DNA of 64,000 bases from Terrimonas ferruginea DSM 30193 (GCF_000425585.1 NZ_KE384399.1:292459-356458), one strand, 5' to 3'. Counted from the first letter of the stretch, positions 53,264 to 62,070 are shown. Notes: generated by a model not told the origin, from the sequence alone. Made by a program: numbers and translations.

Positions 53264-54260
53264 CCAGTGTGAAGTGAAAAGTTGTGCCTTTGCCCGGTAC
53301 ACTTTCCACCGTAATTTTTCCGCCGTCACGCTCGATAATACTGCGGATCAGGTACAAGCCGATACCGCTTCCCTCTGTTGTATCAGATGAAAACCTTGAA
53401 AAAGGAGTAAAGAGTTTGTCTGAATGGCGAACGGCATCAAATCCCTGCCCGTTGTCGGAATAGGTAAAATGAATGCCCGTTTCATCCGGTCTTGCTGTCA
53501 AATGAATCAGCAGGTTGCGTGAGGGATCAGCATATTTGATGGAATTCGAAATCAGGTTACGGAAAATACTTCTCAGATAAGTTTCAATAAACTGAATTTC
53601 GGCCACAGCCTTTAATTCCGTGTGTAATTGTATCGTTTTTTGCTGTACCGCTTCCGCTAATTCTTCATATACTTCGCGAACGATCAGTTCGGGACTAAGA
53701 GCGGTAACGATGTTGTCCGACAGATGATCGATCCGGATCACCTGGTTCATACTCGTGAGTGTGTTTTCAAGATTGGTGGCCGAGCGACGAATAATCTGGA
53801 GGAGGGAACGCTGTTCTTCCGGTAAGGCGAACGGATTCATGAGCTCCAGCGACAGGCCAAGCTTGGTCACTGAATTTTTGAGATCATGTGAGAGTGCGAA
53901 CGTGATACGTTCGAGATCCCGGTAACCTCTTTCAAGTTCCCGGCGGCTTTTTGCGGCAGGGTTATGACGGTCTTTCAGGCGGCTGTCTGGTATATCCCGC
54001 GGAACGGGAAGCGACGTTACCGTATCATTGGCCTGTTTCACGGTCAGTAAAAACTGCTCGCTGGGTTGACGAATGGAGAAAATAAGCGGTTCCGTTTGTG
54101 GCAAATGAAGTTTGCTGACATGATCCGTTACTCTCGATGCGAAGTGGAATTGTTCCTGAAGCGTGGCACCGGCATGACGTGCCAGCCATACCGCTAATTC
54201 ATGGGCATAGAAAATATCCGTTTCGGTATTAAGCCTGACGAGGCCGACGTCTTTACTCAT
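53232..54260 (-). CDS. Sensor histidine kinase (soluble)
   Basis: This 342-residue protein has no transmembrane segment. The N-terminal 110 residues are unassigned. The DHp domain starts near 110 with the phosphoacceptor His in FALSHDLKNSV (about 124). The HATPase_c domain shows the N box RNLISNSIKYAD, G1 DNGQGFD, F box LFTPFSRF and G2 GSGIGLYLIRS. It is divergent from the response-regulator gene at 54383 and very likely works with it. Input would be cytoplasmic. The stop overlaps a short ORF on the other strand. Confidence 0.93.
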   Translation of the reverse strand: MSKDVGLVRLNTETDIFYAHELAVWLARHAGATLQEQFHFASRVTDHVSKLHLPQTEPLIFSIRQPSEQFLLTVKQANDTVTSLPVPRDIPDSRLKDRHNPAAKSRRELERGYRDLERITFALSHDLKNSVTKLGLSLELMNPFALPEEQRSLLQIIRRSATNLENTLTSMNQVIRIDHLSDNIVTALSPELIVREVYEELAEAVQQKTIQLHTELKAVAEIQFIETYLRSIFRNLISNSIKYADPSRNLLIHLTARPDETGIHFTYSDNGQGFDAVRHSDKLFTPFSRFSSDTTEGSGIGLYLIRSIIERDGGKITVESVPGKGTTFHFTLVTPRGEQPSF

Positions 54261-54382
54261 TCTGATGTCAATGTTAGCCGCTTTAGTCTACCAAAACTAT
54301 CAGGGAAATCCCTGATTTTCAACTGCGAACTTTCAATAATTGCTTCCGGTCCTTACTTTTAAGGCCAGAAAAGAACAACTAC

Positions 54383-55060
54383 ATGACAGGAAGGATCAAA
54401 GTATTTCATTTGGAAGATTACAAGATTATGCGGGATGGCATTAAATTTTTGTTATCGCAAGACCCGCAAATCACAGTGATAGGCGAAGCTCGTAACGGAG
54501 ATGAGTTGATAGAAATGCTTCCGCATCTCGATGTCGACATCCTCCTGCTCGATCTCTACCTGGATGGCCTGGAGGACGTGCGCTCCATGGATGGTTTTGC
54601 GATCTCTGAGTATATTCAGAAAAACTTCCCCGATATCAAGATTGTTGCCCACTCGGTGTACAATGATGCCGACCGCGTGGCGCGGATCATGAATTCCGGT
54701 GCAATGGCTTTTGTGTCTAAAAAAGCCGGTTACGAAGAGCTGGTACAAGCTATTAAATTGGTTCACGGCGGAAAAAAGTATATTTGTACGGAGACCTCCA
54801 AGAAACTGAAAAATATCAATGAATTTTTGGATGGTATCGTGGATACGCTGCGGGGTGAAAAAGATTTTTTCTCTCAACGCGAAAAGGAAGTTCTTGAGTT
54901 ATTAGGCCGTGGTTATTCGACCAAAGACATCGCCAAAGCCCTTTTTATCACGGAGAAAACAGTTGAAACTCACCGGAAAAACATGGTAGATAAGGCAAAG
55001 GTGAAAAATACGGCCGAGCTGGTTGCATTTGCATCTGCCCGAGGTTTTTTAAAACATTAA
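54383..55060 (+). CDS. NarL/LuxR-type response regulator
   Basis: This 225-residue regulator has a receiver domain (1-125) with phospho-acceptor Asp near 57 (DILLLDLYLDG), the switch Ser in AHSVYND and Lys in VSKKAG. A C-terminal LuxR-type helix-turn-helix (about 160-222) reads FSQREKEVLELLGRGYS and ITEKTVETHRKNMVDKA. It is divergent from one histidine kinase and precedes a second by 10 nt. Which kinase phosphorylates it is not decided by the sequence; either or both could. Confidence 0.93.
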   Translation: MTGRIKVFHLEDYKIMRDGIKFLLSQDPQITVIGEARNGDELIEMLPHLDVDILLLDLYLDGLEDVRSMDGFAISEYIQKNFPDIKIVAHSVYNDADRVARIMNSGAMAFVSKKAGYEELVQAIKLVHGGKKYICTETSKKLKNINEFLDGIVDTLRGEKDFFSQREKEVLELLGRGYSTKDIAKALFITEKTVETHRKNMVDKAKVKNTAELVAFASARGFLKH

Positions 55061-55070
55061 ACTAGAAGCC

Positions 55071-56129
55071 GTGTTTGAAGATATCCGTTTACTGGGAAGC
55101 CTTTCGAAGGATGGAGTTTTCGTGTACGATATTCCTACCGAAAAATTTGTATACCTGAATGATGTACTTCCAAGGATTTTCGAAATAAAGAAGCAAGAGC
55201 TGGTACAACAACCCAGCCTCGTATTCCCGCTGATCCGTTCTGAGGATGCATATTACCTGCGTCACCGTTATACCCAACTTCTACTGGACAAATGTTTAAC
55301 CAATAATGAATTCCGTTTGCAATTTGCAGATGGACGGATGCTTCATCTTTCCCTTGATGCCTATTTAATTGCTGAGCATTCCGTGATTGTTGGATTTGTG
55401 AAAGACCAGACCCTGGAAAAAGAGCACGAAGATTACATCATCAACTATGGGGCAAAAAAAGATACGTTGCTCGACATGATGACGCATAATCTTTCCGGGC
55501 CCTTGCAGCTTACCCAGAATATTCTTCGCTGGATGCAGCAGACGTATAAGCATGACGCGCCTGCCGATATTCATGCACAACTGCAGCTGATAAAAAACAA
55601 TACGCAGGAGTGTCTTGATATCATTAATGACTTTTTACAGGAAGAGCATATTGAGTCGGAAAGAATATTTGTAAAAAAGACAAGATTTGACCTGCTCGAG
55701 CGGATTTATAATACGCTGGAGAAGATCATTGCGCTTAATAAAGACCGGAAATTCAGGATCATCACAGACCTGGAAAACCTGAATATCACTACTGACAGCG
55801 TGAAGTTTTTCCAGATCGTTCACAACCTTGTTTCCAATTCGATCAAGTTTACGCCGGAGAATGGTGAGATTGATATCATGGTCGAAGAAACCGATAAAAC
55901 GTTTATTGTGCGCGTACGTGACAATGGGATTGGTATTCCTGCGCGACTGCATGAGTCCCTGTTTGAACGGCACACACCGGCCCAGCGTTATGGATTAAAC
56001 AAGGAAGAGTCCAAGGGCATGGGCCTGTCGATCGTTAAAAGTCTTACACATTTGCTGGAAGGCAAGGTGAGCTTTGAGTCCGAAGAAAATAAAGGCTCCG
56101 TTTTTTCAATTGAGCTGCCAAAAGACTGA
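55071..56129 (+). CDS. PAS-type sensor histidine kinase
   Basis: This 352-residue soluble kinase has a PAS-like N-terminal domain (about 1-115, DGVFVYDIPTEKFVYLND). A DHp helix pair has the phosphoacceptor His near 138 in DMMTHNLSGPLQL, and the HATPase_c domain shows NLVSNSIKFTPENGEI, DNGIGIPARL and KGMGLSIVKSL. The start is GTG at 55071, 10 nt after the regulator stop, so the two genes are co-transcribed. The kinase-regulator-kinase group at 53232-56129 gives two cytoplasmic inputs. Confidence 0.92.
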   Translation: MFEDIRLLGSLSKDGVFVYDIPTEKFVYLNDVLPRIFEIKKQELVQQPSLVFPLIRSEDAYYLRHRYTQLLLDKCLTNNEFRLQFADGRMLHLSLDAYLIAEHSVIVGFVKDQTLEKEHEDYIINYGAKKDTLLDMMTHNLSGPLQLTQNILRWMQQTYKHDAPADIHAQLQLIKNNTQECLDIINDFLQEEHIESERIFVKKTRFDLLERIYNTLEKIIALNKDRKFRIITDLENLNITTDSVKFFQIVHNLVSNSIKFTPENGEIDIMVEETDKTFIVRVRDNGIGIPARLHESLFERHTPAQRYGLNKEESKGMGLSIVKSLTHLLEGKVSFESEENKGSVFSIELPKD

Positions 56130-56134
56130 TAAGA

Positions 56135-56467
56135 TCAGTCCTGTAACTCGAAAGAGATTTCTTTGGCTGTAATTCCCAAATGACTTTCATGGAAGGTGCA
56201 AATGCCATTGCGGATAATAAGTATCTGCGGTGATTCGTGTACAACGTTCATGTCTCCCGCAATGCGGTTGGAGATTTCTCTGAACCGGATAAGGTCGAGG
56301 AAGTAGTAGTCTGCATTCTCCGGCAGTTTGCTTCCTTCCAGGCGTGTCTGTGCCACTTTGCTCACGGAGCAGCGCGTTGAATGTTTGAAAACCACCTGTG
56401 GGCGTTGTGCGGAAGCGGCAAGGAGAGACTCCCATTGTTCATTAGATTCCAGTAATGTCCAGTTCAT
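56135..56467 (-). CDS. ytxJ: YtxJ-type bacilliredoxin (DUF2847)
   Basis: This 110-residue thioredoxin-fold protein has one active-site cysteine, Cys33, in FKHSTRCSVSK, the hallmark of the YtxJ/BrxC monothiol group. PQILIIRNGICTFHESH is the cis-Pro strand region. These proteins remove bacillithiol from S-bacillithiolated proteins. It implies the host uses bacillithiol or a similar thiol; no bsh gene is in the window. It is convergent with the PAS kinase gene, 5 nt between stops. Confidence 0.88.
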   Translation of the reverse strand: MNWTLLESNEQWESLLAASAQRPQVVFKHSTRCSVSKVAQTRLEGSKLPENADYYFLDLIRFREISNRIAGDMNVVHESPQILIIRNGICTFHESHLGITAKEISFELQD

Positions 56468-56494
56468 GCCAATATAACAAACTTGTGAGTGGAA

Positions 56495-56830
56495 GGTTTA
56501 AGGTGGAGGAGTAAGTAATAAGTAATAAGTATTAAGGTTTGGTCCCGCAGGCTGAGGCTCCCGAAGCCAGTGACTGACGGAGAGAGTTCGTTCGACACCA
56601 CAAGTGTTCAGAACGTTTATCCCCAAGAGTCGCTTTTAGCGCCCTTGTTGGTCTCCCGACCAACAAGCAAGCAAGAGTCGGGTTGCTTTGGTAGGTTAAG
56701 CTCAACATCGTACATAACTCAAAGATGAGCAGGCCCGTTGGTCTGGAGACCAACGGTAGCGTGATGTCGGATAATAATCCAAATCAAAAAAGGTCCGCAC
56801 ACAGAGTCTCCCGAAGCCGGCCATTGCCAC
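56495..56830. repeat. Heptamers and hairpins between ytxJ and the small gene
   Basis: TAAGTAA-TAAGTAA-TAAGTAT (56511-56536) is a 7-bp run. CTTGTTGGTC-TCCC-GACCAACAAG (56643-56668) and CCGTTGGTCT-GG-AGACCAACGG (56733-56754) are perfect hairpins of the family also seen at 26.9-27.4 kb. CTCCCGAAGCC occurs twice (56562 and 56806). No gene is present in these 366 bp. Confidence 0.75.
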
Positions 56831-56833
56831 AAA

Positions 56834-57043
56834 TCAACTGCCACCTTGTGGGGTGGAAGCATGTTTCAGCTCCAAATCAAAATGCTCTTTTAACTTGCGT
56901 GCAGATTTTATAAAATCCTGTATGGCATTAAATAACATTTCCCTCTCTGTCGAACCTTTAAATTCAAAATCAGCGGGATCAACATCTATGACATACATGC
57001 CATCAATTTTCGTTTCTTTGTACGCTTTTTTCTTTAGTGACAT
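56834..57043 (-). CDS. Small charged protein partnered with the 2TM-GAF gene
   Basis: This 69-residue protein has 25 charged residues. The central strand-like IDGMYVIDVDPADFEFKG is followed by a helix (EREMLFNAIQDFIKSARKLKEHFDLELKH). There is no membrane segment or signal. I recognise no family. It follows the 2TM-GAF gene by 16 nt on the same strand, so they probably form one transcript, and both are more A+T-rich than their neighbours. Confidence 0.65.
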   Translation of the reverse strand: MSLKKKAYKETKIDGMYVIDVDPADFEFKGSTEREMLFNAIQDFIKSARKLKEHFDLELKHASTPQGGS

Positions 57044-57059
57044 ATTGAATAATTTACGG

Positions 57060-57809
57060 TTAAAGAATTAAACTGCATATTCCTGAAAATTCGGTAATGT
57101 TCTCTTTGAGAATTTCCCGGTTTCTTTCAGATTCAATTATTTTTTCGGATCCTGGTATACTGCTGGAAAACGTAACGATACCAACGATTTTTTGAGTCGA
57201 ACGGCTATATTTCCTATCAAATGCAAATATTGGTGTGCTGGCAACAAATCCATTACCTGAGATCGTTGCTCTTTGTTGTTCCGTAAAATTCAACTGATCT
57301 ATGGAGCCCGGGATATCTCTTATTATTGTTCTTCCTATCGTATAAGCCTTACCGGTAATTCCCTGCCTTGCGGTAATCCTGAATTGCTTGTTCATCATGT
57401 TCCCCGGAGATAACCATACGACATCCAGGCGACGGACGAAAAACCTGGCAGATATTCTTCGAAATACCGAGCTGCCAATTACTGGTTCCCGGGTACAGTA
57501 AAAAACACGTCTGGGAATCATGATATTGGCCACCAAAGGGGACCCTCTGAATATTTCATGATCGAGATAAGTGGCAATCAGGTTATCAATAATTGTCCAT
57601 TTATTGTTTTCCTGCCGTTCATATTTTTTCAGCGGTGCGACAACTGTTATGACATGCGTTAGTATCGTCGATCCTCCAAGGATCAGGGTGATAAGGAAAG
57701 GCGCATTGCTATACTGATTACGCAACCACCGGTCGATCTCCGGCAACCTGATCAGGATAATGATCAGACTGAGAAGAGGCAAAACATATATAAGCGAGAT
57801 TTTTTCCAT
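57060..57809 (-). CDS. Two-helix membrane protein with GAF-like C-terminal domain
   Basis: This 249-residue protein has two hydrophobic N-terminal helices (about 5-21, LIYVLPLLSLIIILI, and 37-57, PFLITLILGGSTILTHVITVV). A cytoplasmic region follows that from about 140 to 230 has the GAF-like order ARQGITGKAYTIG, then FTEQQRATISGNGFVASTPIFAFD and KIVGIVTFSSS. The A+T content is clearly higher by eye than in flanking genes (33-40% G+C in two 60-bp samples). It forms a pair with the small downstream gene and is bounded by repeats on one side. A sensor or defence-type membrane effector is possible, but nothing in the sequence proves it. Confidence 0.7.
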   Translation of the reverse strand: MEKISLIYVLPLLSLIIILIRLPEIDRWLRNQYSNAPFLITLILGGSTILTHVITVVAPLKKYERQENNKWTIIDNLIATYLDHEIFRGSPLVANIMIPRRVFYCTREPVIGSSVFRRISARFFVRRLDVVWLSPGNMMNKQFRITARQGITGKAYTIGRTIIRDIPGSIDQLNFTEQQRATISGNGFVASTPIFAFDRKYSRSTQKIVGIVTFSSSIPGSEKIIESERNREILKENITEFSGICSLIL

Positions 57810-57928
57810 TAGTCAGGAGATCAATTTTTCTCAAAACTAAGTTGCTGGTAGGGCGGCAGTCGTATAATAAACGGGTAAGTTATATTTTTTACTTTCAGCG
57901 TTTGGATAAGAACCCTATCTTCATCACC

Positions 57929-58798
57929 ATGCATTCGCCCATACCTGTTATCCTGTCTCAGGTTTTTCCACAGGAAGAACTGGTCATTCGTTCTGTTGAA
58001 CGGATCAGCGGCGGAGATATCAATGACGCTTTCATGGCGCTGACCAATAACGGTCCTTTTTTTATCAAAACAAACCACACATCCGCACCACACTTTTTCG
58101 ATGGTGAATTACGCAGTCTCAACTTATTGGCCGCAACCAACACGCTTACCGTTCCAAAGCCTTTTGGCTGTGGCAAGGTAAACGGCATGCAATTCATCGT
58201 TATGGAATGGCTGCATACCGGTCATCCGGGTGAAGATTTCTGGGAGAACCTCGGAACCGGCCTGGCTTCCGTGCATACACATTCAAATGAGTTATTTGGT
58301 GCAGCCCGTGATCAGTATATCGGTACGCTTCCGCAATCAAATACACAGACAACTACCTGGCATCACTTTTATCGCGATCAGCGTATCATGCCTTTGCTGC
58401 GTGATGCGTTGGATCAGGGACTTTGTACGAGAGAGGATATCGTCTGCGGGGAACGTTTCTGTAATCGTTTAACGGAGCTGCTCCCGGTGGAGCCAGCCGC
58501 CTTACTTCACGGCGATCTTTGGAGCGGAAATTTTTTAATAAAAACGGATGGCCATCCGGCATTGATCGATCCTGCAGTTTATTATGGCCATCGTGAAATG
58601 GATATTGCCATGACTGCTTTGTTTGGCGGATTTGATCCTCTTTTTTATCAGGCCTACAACGCCGCTTATCCTTTGCAAACAGGATGGCAGCAACGATTAG
58701 CTGTTTCGCAGCTTTATCCCTTGCTCGTGCACCTGCTTTTGTTTGGCAGCGGTTATTATGGTCGCGTCAAAACTATTCTGCAGCAGTACGGCAATTGA
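57929..58798 (+). CDS. Fructosamine kinase-like (Fructosamin_kinase/APH family)
   Basis: This 289-residue kinase of the aminoglycoside phosphotransferase-like fold starts MHSPIPVILSQVF. ISGGDINDAFMAL is the nucleotide-loop region, and LLHGDLWSGNFLI carries the catalytic Asp (HGDLWSGN). ALIDPAVYYGHREMDIAMTALFGG contains the metal-binding Asp. This pattern is that of the fructosamine-3-kinase/ketosamine kinase family, which phosphorylates sugar adducts on proteins and starts their removal. The open frame upstream of the ATG at 57929 is not conserved. Its TGA stop and the ubiX stop share TGATCA. Confidence 0.9.
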   Translation: MHSPIPVILSQVFPQEELVIRSVERISGGDINDAFMALTNNGPFFIKTNHTSAPHFFDGELRSLNLLAATNTLTVPKPFGCGKVNGMQFIVMEWLHTGHPGEDFWENLGTGLASVHTHSNELFGAARDQYIGTLPQSNTQTTTWHHFYRDQRIMPLLRDALDQGLCTREDIVCGERFCNRLTELLPVEPAALLHGDLWSGNFLIKTDGHPALIDPAVYYGHREMDIAMTALFGGFDPLFYQAYNAAYPLQTGWQQRLAVSQLYPLLVHLLLFGSGYYGRVKTILQQYGN

Positions 58799-59365
58799 TC
58801 AGGCTTTGTCTTTCCCCCAGCGGAATGTATCAATGGTAAAGCCGGCAAGATCGAGTACGCGATCGCTGACGGTGGCTGCCACTTCTTCGACTGTTGTTGG
58901 AAGACTGTAATAGGAGGGTGTAGCGGGACAGATGATGCCGCCGGCCAGTGTCACCGTTTCCATATTGCGGATATGCATCAGGTTGTAGGGCGTATCACGC
59001 ACTACGCAGATCAGTTTTCTTCGTTCTTTTAATATGACATCGGCGGCCCTTGTAATCAGATCGTTTGACACGCCCGTGGCGATGCGGCCGAGTGTACCCA
59101 TGGAGCAGGGGATAACGATGAGCGTATCGTAGCGCCCGGAGCCAGACGCAAAAGGCGCATTGAAGTCGTTCTTGTCATAGAACCTGAATGGATATTGCGT
59201 ATACCTGTCATTGCCCAATTCCGTTTCCCATACCTGCCGCGCATTGTCCGACATCACGATGGCAATATCTGACCATTGCTCCGGAATGGTTGAAAGACGA
59301 TTCAAAAGACCCGCCGCATAGATTGAACCACTGGCTCCGGTAATGGCAACAACAACTTTTCGCAT
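58799..59365 (-). CDS. ubiX: Flavin prenyltransferase UbiX
   Basis: This enzyme makes the prenylated FMN cofactor of UbiD-type decarboxylases from FMN and dimethylallyl phosphate. It is 188 residues long. AITGASGSIYAAGLL is the FMN-binding start, VIPCSMGTLGRIATG the family motif near 105, and LKERRKLICVVRDTPYN the phosphate region. No ubiD is in the window. It is convergent with the kinase gene with abutting stops. Confidence 0.92.
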   Translation of the reverse strand: MRKVVVAITGASGSIYAAGLLNRLSTIPEQWSDIAIVMSDNARQVWETELGNDRYTQYPFRFYDKNDFNAPFASGSGRYDTLIVIPCSMGTLGRIATGVSNDLITRAADVILKERRKLICVVRDTPYNLMHIRNMETVTLAGGIICPATPSYYSLPTTVEEVAATVSDRVLDLAGFTIDTFRWGKDKA

Positions 59366-59704
59366 AAATGATATTTCAAACGTGAAGATACCCCAGTGAT
59401 GTGAGATTTTTTATGCAAACGTTTGCAGAGCAATAACTACATCGTTATAATCTGCAAATCAATGTTTCGACATTGAGATGGATCAAGATTTTCAAAATCA
59501 GGGCCTGTTTTTTGAAAAAAAATCATTTAAATATTTTGCGTTAATTCATTATTAACGATATTAGCAGTGAATTTTCATAGGATAAGGTTTAATGGTTAAT
59601 GGTTTTTGATTAGGGCCCCCCGATTTCCATCGGGGGTTCTTTTTTTTAGCACCTCTCCGTCGTAGAAACGCATTTTTCCGGTATCGTTGCCGGAACGCAG
59701 GCAT
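59366..59704. other. Non-coding region with a plus-strand terminator
   Basis: This 390-bp space between ubiX and the DPP-IV gene has no convincing ORF. It is A+T-rich at 59400-59560, has a short GGTTTAATGGTTAATGG run at 59586, and ends in a plus-strand terminator at 59617-59647 that no plus-strand gene explains. A small hairpin, TTCCGG/CCGGAA (59677-59696), follows. Confidence 0.6.
59617..59647 (+). terminator. Orphan plus-strand terminator
   Basis: CCCCCGAT (59617-59624) pairs with ATCGGGGG (59629-59636), followed by TTCTTTTTTTT. The nearest plus-strand gene ends 800 bp upstream, so the transcript it ends is unknown. Confidence 0.85.
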
Positions 59705-59733
59705 AAAAAAAGAGCCTGCATATGGCAGACTCT
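59705..59733 (-). terminator. Terminator after the DPP-IV-like gene
   Basis: On the minus strand AGAGTCTGC (59733-59725) pairs with GCAGGCTCT (59719-59711), nine pairs with one G-U, followed by seven T (59705-59711). Confidence 0.85.
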
Positions 59734-59755
59734 ATTTATTGCTTTTATTCACTGG

Positions 59756-61894
59756 TTATTTCTTCTCCGTGCCCAGGTTCTCCAGGATCCAGTTCGTCAT
59801 TTTGCTCCACAGATGGAAGCTGGTATTATCGGGTCCACCGGAAATACCGTGGTTTTTATTGGGGTAGTAAGCGCTTTCAAAATCAACATTGCTTTTCACG
59901 AGTGCCGTGATCATTTGCGTTGCATTCTGGAAGTGTACGTTGTCATCCGCCGTACCATGAATGATCAGGTATTTGCCTTTGATGCTGTTGGTGAAATTCA
60001 TGGGTGCGTTATCGTCGTATCCTTTCTGGTTCTCGGCAGGCGTGCGCATGTAACGCTCTGTATAAATATTATCATAGAATCTCCAGCTTGTAACAGGCGC
60101 TACGGCAATAGCAGCGGAGAATACATCGGCTCCTTTGGTGATGGCAAGTGAGCTCATAAAACCACCAAAGCTCCAACCCCAATGTCCGATGCGGCTCTTA
60201 TCTACATAGGGCAGGTTGCCGAACCATTTAGCGGCATCGATCTGGTCTTCTATTTCGAGTTTGCCCAATTGCAGGTAAGTTTTCTTTTTGAACTCTTCGC
60301 CTCTGTAACCTGTGCCGCTGTTGTCCACACTTACTACAATGAAACCTTTTTGCGCCAGCAATTGATGCCAGAAGCTGATTGCGCCAAAACGATTAGCTAC
60401 CTGCTGCGATCCCGGCCCGCCGTAGTTGCAGAACAACACGGGATAACGACGTGACGGGTCAAAGTTGGCCGGCTTCAGTATCCAGCTGTTCAGTGTATCT
60501 CCTTTACTGTTGGGAATGCGGATGAATTCGCCTTTGGCCAGGTCATATTCCGCCATTTTCTCGCGCAGTTTGCTGCTTTCGTTCACGGTCTTTATCAGCT
60601 GTGCACGGTATCCTTTTTTATCAGCGATGATCGAATGCAGGGTTACCACCTGGGGTGTATTGATATCAGATCTGTAGTCGTAGAACTGCGTAAATTTATC
60701 GTTCAGCACTATGCGGTTCCAGCCGGTACCGGTCGTGAGTGCGGTACTTTTTTTACCTGAAAAATCTGCCACAAAAAAGTTGCGGTCCATTGGGCGCGGA
60801 TAAGCTGTCTGATAATATACACGTTTATTGATCTCGTCTACGGCATTGATTTCTGTTACATCATAGTTACCGGAAGACAATTGCAGTTGCGTTTTGCCGT
60901 CGAAGCTGTAAAGCCAGATCTGGTTGTAACCACTCTTTTCACTGGTGAAAAGGAAATGTTTACCGTCGCGCAGGAAGTACCAGTCGTCGTGGATATCGAT
61001 GTAATATTTATTTTTCTCTTCATAGAGCAGGCTCGATTTTCCGCTGGCCGCTTCTGTCAGCAGCAGGCGGAGATTGTCCTGGTGGCGGTTGAGCCAGAAG
61101 ATAACGAGGCGGCTGTCGTCCTGCGTCCATTTGATGCGTGGGATATAGATATCGCCCTGTGCGTAATCGGCTTTTACTTTGCGGCCGGTGCGTACATCAT
61201 AGATATGGATTTCTACTTTTGAGTTGTCGTCCCCGGCTTTGGGGTATTTGTAACGATAATCCTGGTTGTAACCATTGTTGTAAATGGTCATGTTGTATTC
61301 TTTTACCTGCGATTCATCGAAGCGGTAATAGGCGAGGTAGTTGCCTTTGGGGCTCCACTGATAGGCCTGGGTGAAGCTGAATTCTTCTTCATATACCCAG
61401 TCGCAGTTACCGTTGATGATGAAATTCCATTTTCCATCGGTGGTGATAGCGGTTGCCCTGGCCGAAGCAATGTCGTAGATGTAAAGATTATTGTCTTTTA
61501 CATACGCCACTTTGCTGCCATCGGGGGAGAAAGTGGGATGTAAAACTTTTTCATTCTCCAGTTTGGTTACGTTACCGGTGCCACGGTGATACAGGTATAC
61601 GATGGCTTTGGAAGAATGGCGATAGATCGGTTCCGCATCGATGCGGATAAGCGCGAGGGATGTATCGGCTGCATTCACGATCACTTCAGAAGCGCGGCCG
61701 AGTGCCTTTCCGGCTTCATCTTTCAGACCATCGGTGCTGATCTCTGAAGAACGGGTGCCGAAGTCGGCCGGAACAAATTCGCCGCGGAAGGTTCCTTTCT
61801 TATAAAGATCTTCCAGGGTAATCGCCTTTTTCTGGGCCTGGCCAAGCAGGGGCAGGAACAGCAGGGCTACAATGAGTTTACGCATGTTATCCAT
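59756..61894 (-). CDS. Exported S9 family peptidase, DPP-IV type
   Basis: This serine peptidase of about 712 residues has a signal peptide (LIVALLFLPLLGQAQ). An N-terminal beta-propeller (about 40-470) with the paired-Glu region WVYEEEFSFTQAYQWSP positions the N-terminus of substrates. The C-terminal alpha/beta hydrolase shows nucleophile Ser near 574 in GHWGWSFGGFMS, Asp near 648 in IHGTADDNVH and His near 681 in NKNHGISGG. It removes X-Pro or X-Ala dipeptides in the periplasm. I place the start at the ATG at 61894; a TTG upstream adds three residues and a downstream ATG loses three. Confidence 0.92.
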   Translation of the reverse strand: MDNMRKLIVALLFLPLLGQAQKKAITLEDLYKKGTFRGEFVPADFGTRSSEISTDGLKDEAGKALGRASEVIVNAADTSLALIRIDAEPIYRHSSKAIVYLYHRGTGNVTKLENEKVLHPTFSPDGSKVAYVKDNNLYIYDIASARATAITTDGKWNFIINGNCDWVYEEEFSFTQAYQWSPKGNYLAYYRFDESQVKEYNMTIYNNGYNQDYRYKYPKAGDDNSKVEIHIYDVRTGRKVKADYAQGDIYIPRIKWTQDDSRLVIFWLNRHQDNLRLLLTEAASGKSSLLYEEKNKYYIDIHDDWYFLRDGKHFLFTSEKSGYNQIWLYSFDGKTQLQLSSGNYDVTEINAVDEINKRVYYQTAYPRPMDRNFFVADFSGKKSTALTTGTGWNRIVLNDKFTQFYDYRSDINTPQVVTLHSIIADKKGYRAQLIKTVNESSKLREKMAEYDLAKGEFIRIPNSKGDTLNSWILKPANFDPSRRYPVLFCNYGGPGSQQVANRFGAISFWHQLLAQKGFIVVSVDNSGTGYRGEEFKKKTYLQLGKLEIEDQIDAAKWFGNLPYVDKSRIGHWGWSFGGFMSSLAITKGADVFSAAIAVAPVTSWRFYDNIYTERYMRTPAENQKGYDDNAPMNFTNSIKGKYLIIHGTADDNVHFQNATQMITALVKSNVDFESAYYPNKNHGISGGPDNTSFHLWSKMTNWILENLGTEKK

Positions 61895-61911
61895 TTTTTT
61901 CAAGCTATAAA

Positions 61912-62040
61912 TGTAAAGGTTTTAAGTAATAAGTTTTAAGTATTAAGTGATGGAAGGCTTAAGGTATAAGGTATAAGGTATAAGGCGTAAGGCCCGATAC
62001 TTCGGGCTAAGGCTTGAGGTATAAGGTGGGAAGTTGCGGG
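61912..62040. repeat. AAGTAAT / AAGGTAT heptamer series
   Basis: TTTTAAG-TAATAAG-TTTTAAG-TATTAAG is followed by TAAGGTA-TAAGGTA-TAAGGTA-TAAGGCG units and a CCCGA...TCGGG hairpin (61993-62006). All have about 7-bp spacing. No gene is seen. Confidence 0.7.
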
Positions 62041-62070
62041 TGAAAATTATTCATTACTTGAGTTGTTCAT

